Counted from the first letter of the stretch, positions 13,283 to 26,060 are shown. The stretch is 64,000 nt of DNA from Acanthacorydalis orientalis (GCA_034766995.1 CM068313.1:9018961-9082960); one strand, 5' to 3'. Translations and numbers: made by a program. Notes: a model not told the origin generated them from the sequence alone.

Positions 13283-13824
13283 ACTTTTTTTAAGACCAGG
13301 AGAAGAAAATGACTGATTTTTATTAACAATAACAAATTCAAAACAAGCTAAAACAAAATTAGAAAGATTGGCACTGATGGATATGAGAACTAAAATATAC
13401 TTTTCTATTTTTTATGATATAAACTTGAAGTTACGCTTCATTAAAGAGCCTAGGTATGAGAATTTTTTATATAAAATATGACACATATTTTTGATAAAGC
13501 ACAACATTTCTGACGTCTTATAATATATGTATTTTTTTAAAAAATACTTGTGTGGTTTCAAATATATTTTTAATTATTTTAGACCACACATATTGTTTAT
13601 CATGAAATATATATCTTTAATGTAATCATTTAAAATCGTAAATATAACAAATGACAAGTTTGGAAGGTTTTCAGTGGAAAAATCCAATTTTGAGTAATGT
13701 CAATATTTCTTAAAAAATATAAATAAAATATATAGAAAAAATAGATTATTAGAAAAAATATAATAGAAACTGTCTAAATTGAAAGGCAATCAAAAAAACT
13801 AGATAAATCAAAAAATGTTTTCAC

Positions 13825-13985
13825 AAATAATTTCTTCTCATCCCACAAATCACAAACGTTTTTCTGATCAAATGCTTTTAATATATTGATTATTTTTGAC
13901 TTTTGTTTATGTGCATTTCAATGGCAATCCCATTATCGTTAAAGCGCTAAAGTGTCAAAATATCTGAATATATCCTCTAAGCTGG
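13825..13985. mobile_element. Foldback MITE F1, left arm
   Basis: Shows the F1 arm in order: TTTTCACAAATAATTTCTTC, CATCCCACAAATCACAAA, a TGATCAAA block, GATTATTTTTGAC, then GTGCATTTCAATGGCAATCC and TAAAGCGCTAAAGTGTC. This is the first copy from the left; the matching right arm is not evident. Confidence 0.6.
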
Positions 13986-15187
13986 AGCTGTATTGTGATT
14001 AAATGACGCTCTATTACACTCTGATCGTTTATTTATAGTTTTTTTTATTAAACTCCTTCAGGCCACACTTCTGCTATTTATTATTTAATTAAGTTTATTT
14101 CACAATATATAAAATAATGTAATATTCAATTAGTTCTCTATTGTATCTTCATTTGATAAAAAATTGATATACGTTTTGGAAACTTAAAAATTATTGTCTC
14201 ATTAAAAATATTATTTGTTTCTATCTATTCATTCAAAAAAGAAAATTTAGTATAAAGTGTTTAACTAATAAAATGCTATTCTGTTATTTTTTTATACAAA
14301 AAAGTATTAAAACTTTTCTTTTTGTATGAAATATAGATTTCGATTTTCAGCTATTTATCCTATCACGAACAACAATATATTTTTTCATAAAAGTGAAAGA
14401 ATTTTCGAAACAATTTCATATTAACAAATCTAGAATCTATTTGCAGTGTTACTGGTTGTTTGCCAAAAACGGCTGCAGATCACTGTGTGAAATAATAAAT
14501 GACGTTTGAATTTGGCACACGGATTGAATTCCGTCGTGATTAGTGAAATGGTTACTGTTAGTTTTCGAATTATTAACAGATGAAAGCAGAGTGTATTACA
14601 ATTGTTATGAAATCGTATTGTATTCAGTTATGTCATTTATTTAAAATTTATTTCTGAGAACTCACATAGAAATTGAAACTTTTTTAATCTTTTTTTATTT
14701 CAAATATGTTCATATGTATACTTTTCTAATGATAACGCGTTATCTTATCAGTCGGAAAGAATGTTAATCAGACTTAAAATGAGTCAGTGTGAAGTATAGA
14801 TAAATTTTAATTGGAATCAGTTCTTAAACTCTCTCTCTCTCTTTATCTCTTTCTATATCTATTTTTCAACAGAAAGATGATCATAAAAACATCTAAATTA
14901 ATTCTGTACAAAAAAATCGTAAATTTAAACATCAGAAGACAAAAAACGTTTAATGAGATTTTCATGCATAGTTGTTAAAAATACAAATTTATTTTTTTAG
15001 GGAAGTTCACAAAAATGACAGCGAGTCGCCAAAAATAAAAAGAAATGAAATAATATCTCAGTTTGAAATATTTTTAGATACATAATTGAATATAAAAGAT
15101 CTCTTGAAGATCAACAGCATATTCTGTCTGTTATAATTGAAATATTTTCATTTTTATTAATTAGCTTGTTATTAATTTTTCTTTTAT

Positions 15188-15190
<3 letters not shown>

Positions 15191-15228
<38 letters not shown>
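15191..15228. repeat. (TA)n microsatellite
   Basis: Pure TA repeat of 38 bp. Confidence 0.95.
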
Positions 15229-15230
<2 letters not shown>

Positions 15231-16099
15231 TATAACGTTTTTAAATTCGCGAATTGATTATATTTTTTAAAAACATACAAAATCTTTTTATTTTAATTAT
15301 TCGTTTTTAAGATATATAGTTGAAGTGTTATCCTAATAGTTTTAGTCCTTTTGAATTAGTGAAATTTCTGTTTTTCATTACTAGTTTGGATACAAGTACA
15401 CATACTAGTGGAAAATAAAAACTATATATATATATATGAATATAAAAATTAGGAAAAAAATTCTTATAATTTTTCAAAGATATAGTTGATATTTTTTAAA
15501 ACAGGTAACTTCATTCAGGTTATGTAATATCTGTGTTCAATTTTTTACAAGTATATGTTTAGGTTAAGCTGATCCAAAATTGAATAAATTGATATAAATT
15601 TTAAAAATCGAAATGTTGGATAAGTTTTACCAAGGAAAATAAAAACATTACAATACTAATGAATTCTAAAGGCTCACAAACAATATGAAATTTAGCTTTT
15701 AAACGATGAAAGTATTGATTGATTTATTTGCTAATTGTTTAATTAGAAAATTTTAATAGAAAATATTTTTAAGAAAAAGTGAATAATTAGTTGTATTTCA
15801 TCACATACAATTATTTATATATTATTTTTAAAAAATGCTCATATATTTGAAAAAAAATTTATAATAAAGTCAGTTCTAATTATAACTGATTAAGAGTTTT
15901 TTTTTTAAAAAAAAGGACAGTGAAATATAAATAAAAAAGGAATTAAATGAAAGGAAGAAAATTCAATAAAAGTCTAATTATGTTCATTAAAATATAACTC
16001 TTGAAGATCAATGTGGTATTTCTGGCAGTACAATTTGAATTATTTATGAATCCACCTGTTATCAATTTGTATGTTTGTGTGTATGTATGTGTATATATG

Positions 16100-16101
<2 letters not shown>

Positions 16102-16164
<63 letters not shown>
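16102..16164. repeat. Compound (AT)n(TG)n microsatellite
   Basis: AT repeat to 16140, then TG repeat to 16164. It directly abuts the GC-rich island on its right. Confidence 0.95.
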
Positions 16165-16520
16165 GGTAAATGCAATACCAATCGAAACGGTAATGAAATG
16201 AATCGTTCATCGTGCCGCCTACATATTTCTCCGAAGTGAGGAGATCAACTCGAGAGGCAAATAAAAGAGCGCCGGGGAAATTTTGCGAGGCCGCTCCATA
16301 AATAGATGCGTGCGGTATTTGAGCAGCGGACGGGACTAAATTAGAATATGGCCCGATGACGCTGGTACAGGCTATATGACTGGCGATCGCCAAGGGTGAT
16401 ACTGTGGATTTATTGGTACAACGTCGACACGTACCTCCACCGAGTGGGGACGAAATGTCAAGTAACGGATTGTTGAGTTGATGACGGAGACTCAAACTGA
16501 CTTGTACACTGATTATGTTT
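16165..16520. promoter_or_regulatory. GC-rich island 1, candidate cis-regulatory element
   Basis: About 350 bp of balanced composition wedged between two AT arrays. It carries a perfect 12-bp palindrome TGGCGATCGCCA at 16381-16392, a CArG-like CCATAAATAG near 16294, and CGTCGACACGT. The minus strand is open for 151 codons. However, the predicted product ends in a (TA)n translation and has no domain I recognise, so I favour noncoding regulatory DNA over an exon. Confidence 0.4.
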
Positions 16521-16633
16521 CATTGTTTTCGTTCTATTCGACTAGTCACACACACACATACACATTTTTGTACAGGTGAGATTTTGGTGACGTAATATTG
16601 AGAGAAATGTATTGGATGACAGTGATCCTCCTT

Positions 16634-16700
<67 letters not shown>
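16634..16700. repeat. (AT)n microsatellite
   Basis: AT repeat with one C interruption; it lies about 115 bp right of island 1. Confidence 0.95.
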
Positions 16701-16702
<2 letters not shown>

Positions 16703-17377
16703 TAAGAATTAACAGAAAAAACCAAATAATATTTTAATTTTTTAAAAATAGCAATACACACTACAAATGGAAATATAAATATTATTGTTCAGTTTTTCGT
16801 ATAAAAAAATCATTTTCATTGCATATTATAGTTATTAGATGAATTATAAAAAATATTCAATAAAAATTTGGAAAGAATTAGAAAAAGATTTTATTCATAT
16901 GAAACTGAATTCGATTTTTTCAACTAAAAAAGATCCTTTCTTTAAGTAAATTAAAACGTTTAAATTTTTTAAAAACTGAAAACCTGATAATAAATTATAT
17001 ATTGAATAATTGAATTTTGTATAAAACTCTGAAATATTTAAATGTCTGCATTCAGTGATACTTTAGAAATTTATAAACAAGAATAAATAAAATTAAACTT
17101 TTATTGAGGACTTAAAGGTTCTAAAAAGCTACTTTTATAGTAGATTAAGACATTAATCTTATGACACATTTTTTAAAGTTGAAAATTAGGTGTTAAAATG
17201 CATATCGAATCATTAAATCTTAAAATATGAAATATTAATAAAATTGAATTCAGAGAAATTTTATAAATGAATATACAATACAAGTAAATTTTACTTATTA
17301 TCGAAAAGTTAAAAGTCCGTAACGAAAAAAATTCAGGTTAATAATTCAGACCATTTGTGAATAATATAAAGAATAAC

Positions 17378-17381
<4 letters not shown>

Positions 17382-17418
<37 letters not shown>
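17382..17418. repeat. (TA)n microsatellite
   Basis: Pure TA repeat. Confidence 0.95.
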
Positions 17419-17422
<4 letters not shown>

Positions 17423-17831
17423 TTATTTTTTGTATAGTGGAATTTTTGTGCAATTAACAATTAATTTGATAATATTTCTAAACGATTTTTTTAATATAGT
17501 CGCTAGAAATAAAATAATTTTCATGAGAAACATTTTTTTCAGAGAAATAAAAAAAACTTTAAAACCCGTACACTTGTTCTCTTTATATGAGTAATGCGAG
17601 GAAGTAATATAACACGACTTTGAATAGAGGCATATGAAAACAGTTTGCATCTAAAAAGCTATAAATCTCATTTTTAAAAATGATGTTTTTTACTACCCTG
17701 AATATTCAATCATTTTTATCGTTTGTTCAATAATTTATTAAATTTATGATTTCATGTTGAATTGTATTAGACAAACGAAACGATTATACGTTTATTTCAT
17801 AGTTATAATCTAAATTAGTCTGATTGTCTGT

Positions 17832-17935
17832 ACCAGCGCTCTGAGAATGATGGAATTGCTATCGAAATGCATGTAAGAAATAAAATTAAACATTAAGCAA
17901 TTATTGAACATTTTGATAATAAATATTTTGCGATG
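17832..17935. mobile_element. Foldback MITE F1, right-arm fragment
   Basis: Contains GCGCTCTGAGAATGATGG, TGCTATCGAAATGCATG and a degenerate ATTATTGAACATTTTGAT in the order expected of the F1 right arm. Confidence 0.55.
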
Positions 17936-18694
17936 CTTGACGTATTAATTTATTTGAAAACCTATTTAGTTTTTATATTATCTTATATGATGTATCTATA
18001 TACATGTTCTTTACAAATTGATTGTGATTGATAAAAGTGGCATTTCATTTAATATATTTAAAATTACTTTTACAGTCCGATTAAATTGCATTAATACATA
18101 ATTAATTTTCTACACAGTTTTTAGAAACTGTATGTTTAAATCTACCAGCAATAAAAATAGACATTAGACAGTTATTAAAAAATATGAAAAAGTAAAATTT
18201 ATACGATTTGCTATTTTAATTCATTTGCAGAAATTTATTCATCTTTATGCAAACGTTTTATATTAAAAATCGGTTATAATTGAGAAAAGAGATATTTGAT
18301 TCAATAAGTTTTCAGTTATTATAACAAATGATCTATTAAAATCATAATTTTTCCACATAATTTTTTTTTAAAAGTAATAGTTTATTGTTCACAGCTAAAA
18401 GCTTTTTAAAAGAGAACCTTTTGATATGAAAATAGAGAGTCATTTAAATGTATTTTCAGTAATGAATAAGAAAAAAATTGAAAAACTTAGAACTGACTTT
18501 GTAATAAACTTGAATACAGAGTTGTATTTTGTTGAAATGTAACAATTTCATATTCTTTGATATAAATATGAATTACATAAAATTGAAAGTAATTTATTTT
18601 TATATTTTAATACAACTGATTTTAGATCGATTTTGAGTGTGGGCTTAAAATATTATTTACTGCCAGGCAATGATATATCTGCTTTCTGTGTGCG

Positions 18695-18749
<55 letters not shown>

Positions 18750-18754
18750 GGAGA
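18695..18754. repeat. Compound (TA)n(GA)n microsatellite
   Basis: TA repeat to 18718 followed by a GA/GGGAGA tract to 18754; the only long purine tract of this kind in the window. Confidence 0.95.
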
Positions 18755-19640
18755 TATTATATTATATTAAATTAAATTTAACTTATAAATTTTGGCTGTG
18801 AATTATTTAAAGAATTATTTTTTTAAAGAAATTTCATTTAAAAAAATACCTATTTGTACATAAAACTGAATTTGATAATTGGTATAAAATAGATTTAACT
18901 GGTATGAAAATTATTTTCAAGTCATTTTACAAGAGGTTAAGAATTAAATTTATTACTTATTGTGACTATTTTATATATTATTTACTATTTTGAATCTATT
19001 TTATAATTTGATTATTATTAAATCTAGGAATTTTTAGAAATTGACTTTTAAACAAAACTTTTAATTGATTAAATGAATGTATTAATTTATTATATTTTTT
19101 ATGATAGTAATTTATATTTATTCATGAAAGAGAAATAAGAGAAATCAATTATTTTATGAAGCTTTTATATTCTAAGATACTTATTTTAATTTAAAAACGT
19201 TGAAAATTAATATATCATGAAACATTTTTCATTTAGTCAATATATATTAGAAAAATATTTTAAATAATAAATATACTATTTAAAAAGTATATTATAACCA
19301 GACTGATAAAAATTTATAAATATTATTCGAGTATTCATTCTGATAAAATCACCTATTTCCATACAAACAATTTAATTATAACTCGCTCGCTCGACCGAAC
19401 ATTTCTTAAGCTTTACATAATATTTTTAGAATCTATACAGGTAGGTCATTACGAAATCACATATCGGGTCAAGGTGAAATTTCGTATTCGTACAAAAAAA
19501 ATGAAGTATATACTCTCTGGTACATTTTTTTTCTTCTATTTGGCAACAGTTACAACTTTTTTTCATAAGTCTACGTACTTTTTACGATTTGTCAAAATTC
19601 CAAATTGTACTCTATTAATAGTATCTTATATCATGTAGTA

Positions 19641-19642
<2 letters not shown>

Positions 19643-19680
<38 letters not shown>
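19643..19680. repeat. (AT)n microsatellite
   Basis: Pure repeat of 38 bp. Confidence 0.95.
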
Positions 19681-19682
<2 letters not shown>

Positions 19683-19811
19683 AACTTTCTGTTATAATTC
19701 CAATGCTAATTTTATATACTTCATTATTGCATAATCGTTTAAAATTACCTTTGTATATTTGTTTAACTTGTAGGCGGAATAAAAAGTGTTCGAAGTTCAA
19801 TGTTGTGAATT

Positions 19812-19814
19812 ATA

Positions 19815-19871
<57 letters not shown>
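19812..19871. repeat. (AT)n microsatellite with CATA interruptions
   Basis: TACATA/CATACATA units on the left grade into pure AT on the right. Confidence 0.95.
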
Positions 19872-19875
<4 letters not shown>

Positions 19876-20404
19876 AAATAAAAATAGACAAAAAATCCCA
19901 CAATAAATAACATGCAATATTAACACACAGAATAAAAAGCGTATTGAACAAAAGCTTGATTCATGATTTCTTCTAACTTGACAAAAAAATTCTTTTCACG
20001 ATTTTTCAACTTTCAGAAAAAAAATTATATTAAAAATCGATATTCTTGTCAAAACTGTTCACATTTTTCTTCCACTGAATAATCACAATTGATTCACATA
20101 ATAATTCACTAAAATCGATCAATCACTGTACAATAATATCTTTTTTACAAAAATGTATATAAATAGTATATAAAATCATGCGATCAAAAAACGTTTCTTG
20201 GATATTATTAAAAAAATAATTAACTGTATATACAACAATCAAAAGCAACATTTGTTAGATGAAACAACGACAATTATTAAACAAATCAAATATAAACTTA
20301 CGCACTCAAAAAAATAATGAAAACAATAAAGCGATTAACAGTGAATGCAAGTAATTGTAATTCGAAACAGTAATGGAATTAATTTAATTAAAAAAATATA
20401 AATC

Positions 20405-20760
20405 AAATGTATGAATGTCTCTTCAGCGATATTTTTAAACAGGCAGATAACAGAACAGCCAGTTATTTATAGGTATCTCTTATTACCTATTAAAACTGTA
20501 AGATTTGTATGTAGCTCTGTGTTGTTTTGGGCTACTGTCTTCTATTCGGGTACGGCACTGACTGCAGATCTTTTCTCGCGAAGATGCCCCAGGAAGCCGC
20601 GGTGGTGGCGCTGCAAGAACGTGTCCTCCTCCTCCTCCTACTCCTCTACTGACTCCTGTTTCCACTTCACGTCAAGTGGGGGTCACAAGGTGATTGAAAG
20701 TGATGCAAATAGAAAAGCGCGTACAACGTAGATCTGTATGCTTCTCATCTATTCTAGATC
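20405..20760. promoter_or_regulatory. GC-rich island 2, candidate cis-regulatory element
   Basis: A GC-rich stretch that includes a CTCCTCCTCCTCCT run and an inverted pair CCACTT(N6)AAGTGG at 20662-20679. The right half reads TCAAGTGG, an NK-2/Tinman-type site. A TTATTTATAG at 20462-20471 fits the MEF2 consensus, although such words are cheap in AT-rich DNA. The plus strand is open for 106 codons without recognisable protein features. Candidate enhancer; the muscle link is speculative. Confidence 0.35.
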
Positions 20761-20935
20761 AAGTTTGACGTTTGTTAGAGGCAATTTTGGACGATGTTCC
20801 CATAGTAGTAATCACTATGAATATAATGAAGGTGCTAGTGACCTTTATGAGGGTCTTATCCATATAGCTGTTTACCCTGAGTTTTACTCTGGATATTTGT
20901 CTCTATATCTCTCTTTTTCGTTTTCATTTTATTAC

Positions 20936-20939
<4 letters not shown>

Positions 20940-20987
<48 letters not shown>
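20940..20987. repeat. (TA)n microsatellite
   Basis: Pure TA repeat on the right side of island 2. Confidence 0.95.
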
Positions 20988-20995
<8 letters not shown>

Positions 20996-21949
20996 AAATA
21001 AATTTTTGAAATTACCACTAATTACTCTCTTCAGTTTTCCCACAAAATTTGAACGTAATTCAAAACATACTTTTTCTATTTTATATTAATATTTGCCAAA
21101 GAATTGTGTACAGTTATATTATTTAAAATGTATGTACTTGTAGTATGGATGTAATTACATTAATCCTTAAAATGCATTTATCCTACCTACATATCTGTCA
21201 AAAATATGGATTATAAATTGAAAAGCATTAATTACTTGTATAAATGTAACGCATTGAATTTTATAATGTATGATATTTGTTTTGTAAGTCTTACAAAATA
21301 TGTTTCATATAGAAAAAAATGTATATTTATATACGTTACAGATTTTTTTCAATCTTGTCAATACATATTTTGATAATGCTATTTTATGTAATAGAAATGA
21401 ACTTTTAAAATCTGTGAGTGATTGTTTAATTTTTAATAATCATTTCTATCTAGAGTTGTGGATTGAAACCATTGTCTTCTTTAGTAAAAACCTTTAACAA
21501 TAGGTTGAAATTCATAGTCAGTAAAATTAAAGTCTTTATTATTTATTAAAATACTAAGTACCCTTCTAAATAGGTATTTTTACAATTTTGTACATTATTA
21601 TTATAAAATTCATTCGAGATAAAATTAAAACATTAAGAATAATCTTTATTTATTTATATTCATACTCGATAACAATTATATTTCTGGATCACCAGATTTT
21701 CAATATTTTTTATTATTTATTTTTTCGCCCCTTTATAGAAATAATAACTATAATAAGTCTAGTTAGAATACCCAGAGACTTCAATATAAGAGAGACTTAT
21801 ATACGTTTAGTTAGTATGTCTGCATTTACGTGTGTCTTATTATTTTTACAGAATATTTATCTACTTTTTTTATTAAAAAAATGATGCTAAAATTCAAAAT
21901 TGATACTTATTATTCTCTACTTTTCTCTCTCTACAAAATGCAAAAAAAT

Positions 21950-22045
21950 CCAGATCAAAAGTTTCAAAAATAATTATTGATTGTTTCTTATTCGCATTTC
22001 GATAGCCATGTCATTAACTTTAATAATTTTATTTTTGGATTATTT
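21950..22045. mobile_element. Foldback MITE F1, arm fragment
   Basis: AGATCAAAAGTTTCAAAAAT, ATTATTGATTGTTTCTTATT and CGCATTTCGATAGCCATG follow the F1 left-arm order. Confidence 0.5.
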
Positions 22046-22659
22046 CGACGAAATTAGCTACACACTGCAAGCCGTACTTTTTCATCTCCTGCTATAATAC
22101 CTGTATTCTAGCTTTTGTGTATTTTTCGAGACACAAATGTACATTAAAATTGTTGAATAAAACCTAAACGATTTACTTAATCATTAAATAATAAATATCA
22201 ACATTTTTACAAATGTTAAATTATTCTTGAATTTATTATACATGTTTGATTTTCTAACGATTTGAATTCACTTATTAAGTCAATGAAACAAATACAATTT
22301 TAAATAAAGTGTAATATGTAATTTAAAATTTATAATGATATTATTTCACAAATAATTTGTTAACTATTTACTGTATTTTAATGATCTATCGTTGAGTAAA
22401 ATTGCATTTAATGCTTGAATACAAAAATCACTGAAAAATATTTTTAATTGTTATTTTCAGCATGAATAAGTATTTGGAATCCTAAACTAAATTACATTGC
22501 ATGTGTTAAAATATGTTAAGGACATTTTTAATTTCGTAACAGTCGACTCCGAGATATTTTAAGAAAAACCTTGGAAGACAAAATTGTATTATTCAACTGT
22601 TATCTATTATAATTTCAGTAAAGTATTTTTTTATAATTTTTAAATATGTACATACATAC

Positions 22660-22705
22660 ATGTAATATATATCGTACATATTATACATATATCGTACATA
22701 TTATC

Positions 22706-22778
<73 letters not shown>
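22660..22778. repeat. ATCGTACATAT tandem repeat running into (AT)n
   Basis: Three imperfect ATCGTACATAT units (22670-22710) precede about 70 bp of pure TA. Confidence 0.9.
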
Positions 22779-22782
<4 letters not shown>

Positions 22783-23003
22783 ATTAAGTAGGTTAGTTGA
22801 AAAATATGAGTATGAAAAAATTTTTTTTCTTGATGTATATTTATTACATTTCAGAATATATTTGACAGAATGCATAGATTTTATTTTCAATATGTGTTTT
22901 ATTTTCAATTCTATAAATATTACATCAGTGACCTGTTTTAAATATAGGACAGAATGTATAATTAAATTTCGGTTGTCATCAAAGAATGAATTTTCTTCTT
23001 TTC

Positions 23004-23022
23004 ATATATATATATATATATA
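23004..23022. repeat. Short (AT)n microsatellite
   Basis: Pure TA, 19 bp. Confidence 0.9.
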
Positions 23023-23186
23023 AATAATAGATTTATTTAATATAACAATTATCTCATAATTTTTCATTGCGTTTAACATACGTTTAAGTAACATCTATAA
23101 AGTCTTAGTAGTTTATATATGTGGACAATGTTTTAAAAAAATCATGGAATAAGAGAAATTCAATGAGATTAAGAAATATTTTTATT

Positions 23187-23231
23187 AAATAAACCTGAAA
23201 AGATTTTCAAGAAATCTTTTCAGGTTTATTT
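23187..23231. repeat. Perfect 20-bp inverted repeat with 5-nt loop
   Basis: Arms 23187-23206 and 23212-23231 (beginning AAATAAACCTGAAAAGATTT) are perfectly complementary, separated only by TCAAG. This would form a long uninterrupted hairpin in RNA or single-stranded DNA. Confidence 0.95.
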
Positions 23232-24366
23232 GCAGAAAAATATACGAATTCAAAAAAACTATTTATTTGACATATATGATGAAAGAGATATTTATTTGTA
23301 TTATTTTTCACAGATGTGAAGAAACCAATAAAGATATTTTCAAGTCTATAATAAATTTTAAAATGTATTCAGTCGTTAAGTAATTCCATACTTTATTATT
23401 AAATGTGCTATTTCGAAAAGGCTTGTTTAAAAATATCTATAGTAAGAAAAAGACGTTTGTTAAGTATACAAACAATAACTGCAACTTTAAAGACTCCTGC
23501 CACGTACTTTTTTTCTTTTTGGCTTAAATGGTGTTTTCTTTATTTCCTACACATGTGAATATTTTAACAACTGACCGACTGCTTCAACATGTCTATTTCT
23601 GGATTTCTAGAAATCAAGGTTATATGTAGGACACTACTTTCAAGTTTGTTTATTCCTGTAATATCAACTAAGGGAATGTAATGCGACTTAGACTTTTTAT
23701 GCAAGTTGTAATAACAATATCTCTCGTTCTCTTTCTTTTCTTATATGCATCTATACACACATATATCCTTTTTCTCCCACCCTCGCTCATACACATATAT
23801 AACAAATTAAATAATATACATCGTTTTTCAAATACAATCTTCGGTACGCAGATTTACATTCTAATAATTAATGTATTATTTATTCAAAAAGACTATTATA
23901 CTTATTAATAATACATTTAAGAATAAATTGATTGATTTTTGTTATTATGATGAGTAATTAACAATATACAAACAGAAAAATAGGAAATAAAAACATTAAT
24001 TAATTCAGTTCAGTATCATATTGTCTTGCGAAAAGTAAGCTTTCAGTAAAAAAAGAACCTTTATTAAAAAAAAACAATTCCTATTTTCCAACTTATCTAT
24101 TTTCAAGAAACAAGTTTTATCAAAAAGAAATTAACAAAAATTAATAAAGAGAAGAAAGTTATTTAAATTATTTTTTGTAGAAAAATTCGTAGTCCACCCA
24201 AGAGATTTTATATCGAAATTTATATTTATATAAAATTCTTATTTATTTCAAATAATAAATATTTTAAATTTAAAATCATTTATAACAAATAATTTGATAT
24301 ATTACTGTATTTTTAGGGAATTTTTAGAAATGAAAACATTTTAAAGTCTTGAAAACGAGCTAAATA

Positions 24367-24881
24367 TTAGATGCAAAAATTAATTATGTGCCTTTAAATT
24401 GAATCAGTCATAACTTTGTTTTAAATTAAAATATTTTCTCGTCGTTTGAGGATTAAGAAATGTCAAACTTAACATTTAAAAACACTATATATCTAGTCCA
24501 AGTAGTTGGCATAATCTTACAAAACAGGTGTGAATGCGATGCCGTCCGGCATTGTTAGGCATTACATACTTTTCGTATTCCAGTTAAAAAAATGCTGTTA
24601 AAGCTGCAGTAATGATTTGTTCAGCTTTTGGGTGAATGTGTTGTGATGCATGAAATATGCAAAAAATGCTAAAATAATGCAAGAGGTCCAAAAATGCATT
24701 ACGATTTCATCGACTTAAAGCCGTCATATTTTTTTTGACAAGGTGATTCTATCAGTAATCTGACATATGGATCAAAATTATATAAAATAATGGCGAATAT
24801 TTTGAATATTGAAATGTATTTTATTTTTCCATGAACATTCATTTTCTATAAAAAAGGTACCGAATTAATTTCTAAACCTAA
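24367..24881 (+). mobile_element. Mariner-derived MITE, copy 1
   Basis: Begins TTAGATGCAAAAATTAATTA and ends with the inverted terminus AATTAATTTCTAAACCTAA. The left half keeps an N-terminal transposase remnant (ATGATTTGTTCAGCTTTTGG, reading MICSAF). The right half keeps the C-terminal part. The catalytic middle is missing, with a head-to-tail junction near 24700. Non-autonomous, about 515 bp. Confidence 0.8.
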
Positions 24882-25620
24882 TATATTAATTAGTTTTATA
24901 GAATGAATATATGATAAATATTAAAAATACCGTGATGAAAACTAAAAATTATTCTCTTTTCCTCTAGATTTAATATTTCGTAGTGAAGATAGATTATCAT
25001 TAGCGTACCAATGAATTAACATAAGATTTGACATAAACAAGTCAATCGAACAAGACAGCACTCCATTAATCTTAAAAATGTATAAAATGGAATAGTTTGA
25101 CAGTATTCCGCAGTTGAACAATTCTCATGTAGATTTCGTGTAAATAAATCGACTGGTTTGTGATTTTATTAATGGAACTTATTACGTCGGTCTCGAATGA
25201 GAAAAAATATTTAAAATATATACTACGCGTTCTGTGTAAACACACTCGAAATGTTTTCCCAAATTGAACTTTTGATCTATACTCGACGGTCATTTTCAAC
25301 TTTGGCTACTGTCCATATCAGAAATGTGTAGTGTTTAATTTATATCATCTGGCTGTAATTGGACTGCATTGACGCGTGGCTTTAACCAATTTGTTATGCA
25401 TTTTATTAGCTTATTAGTGGGTATTATATCCTACATTATTTTAAATACGTAGGAACACACACAGGGATTATGTATACTCTATCCATGCTTTAGTATTTTG
25501 CTAAAAAGTGAAAATATTAGAAAATATAAATTTGGTTCTATTCAATAGATGCAAGAAAAAATGATTATATTGCAAATATTTACAGTTGTGAAGAAAAACA
25601 TTCTAAATATCTATAAAATA

Positions 25621-26060
25621 TTAGGTTGGTGCAAAAGTAATTACGAATTTTACGTATCGAGTATAAAGGCACAGATATTAGTTAAAAATTATATTTATTA
25701 ATCAAAAGAAAGACCATTGGCCCTGCACACATTTCTCCCAACGAGAAACAAGTTTTTTTATTCCTACAAGATAGAATTCTGGAGTCCTAGAATTAATGAA
25801 TTCACCGAAAACACTTTGAGCTGATGCTTGATCTTTGAAAACTTTCTCTCGTAGGGAATTACTCAGATGTTTAAAAAAATGATAATCTGGCGGAGAATAA
25901 GGTGGGTGAGGTAAGGTTTCATAACAGAATTTATTTAATTTTTTTAGTCATTTGTGAAACAAGTGATCAGGCGTTGTAAAGAAGAAGAATTAGTCCTCTT
26001 CGATTGACTAATGCTGGCCGTAAACGATACAATTTCTCATGCATTTTTTCAATTTCATTT
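25621..26060 (-). pseudogene. Mariner transposase pseudogene 1, C-terminal part with 3' TIR
   Basis: The 3' terminus is TTAGGTTGGTGCAAAAGTAA at 25621, a classic mariner inverted repeat. Reading leftward from about 26050, the frame gives LYRLRPALVNRRGLILL, then LYNA where the family has HDNARPH. Next come two in-frame stops, HPPYSP, DYHFFKHLSNSLREK, and TPEFYLVGIKKLVSRWEKC, ending at a TGA at 25704-25702. The second catalytic Asp is changed to Tyr and the LAPS segment before the third Asp is deleted, so it is inactive. The 5' part is truncated or too diverged to read. Confidence 0.85.

Larger units (their letters stand above)
9607..13800. other. Upstream noncoding DNA
   Basis: AT-rich, without readable genes. 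It contains three (AT)n arrays and a slightly GC-richer stretch at 12060-12330 with a CACGTG at 12181. Another lies at 12640-12760, where the plus strand has a TTCAGTC initiator-like word. A noncoding first exon of myofilin could lie here, but I cannot identify one. Confidence 0.4.
16701..20400. other. AT-rich noncoding DNA
   Basis: No genes seen. Holds (AT)n arrays and a weak F1 right-arm fragment at about 17832-17935 (GCGCTCTGAGAATGATGG...ATTGAACATTTTGAT). Confidence 0.5.
21000..24366. other. AT-rich noncoding DNA
   Basis: No genes recognised. Contains an F1 fragment near 21955-22040, AT arrays at 22700-22778 and 23004-23022, and a perfect hairpin at 23187-23231. Confidence 0.5.

Noticed and set aside
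14027..14037. TTATTTATAG words (also near 38960) as MEF2 enhancer sites
   Set aside because: Such words are expected many times by chance in DNA this AT-rich; only the one beside island 2 has supporting context, and that is weak.
22646..23023. Long open frames rich in IYIYIY or YIYIYI (also at 16.0, 30.4, 37.6, 51.9, 56.1 and 57.2 kb)
   Set aside because: They are translations of (TA)n arrays, open in several frames on both strands, and carry no protein signal.
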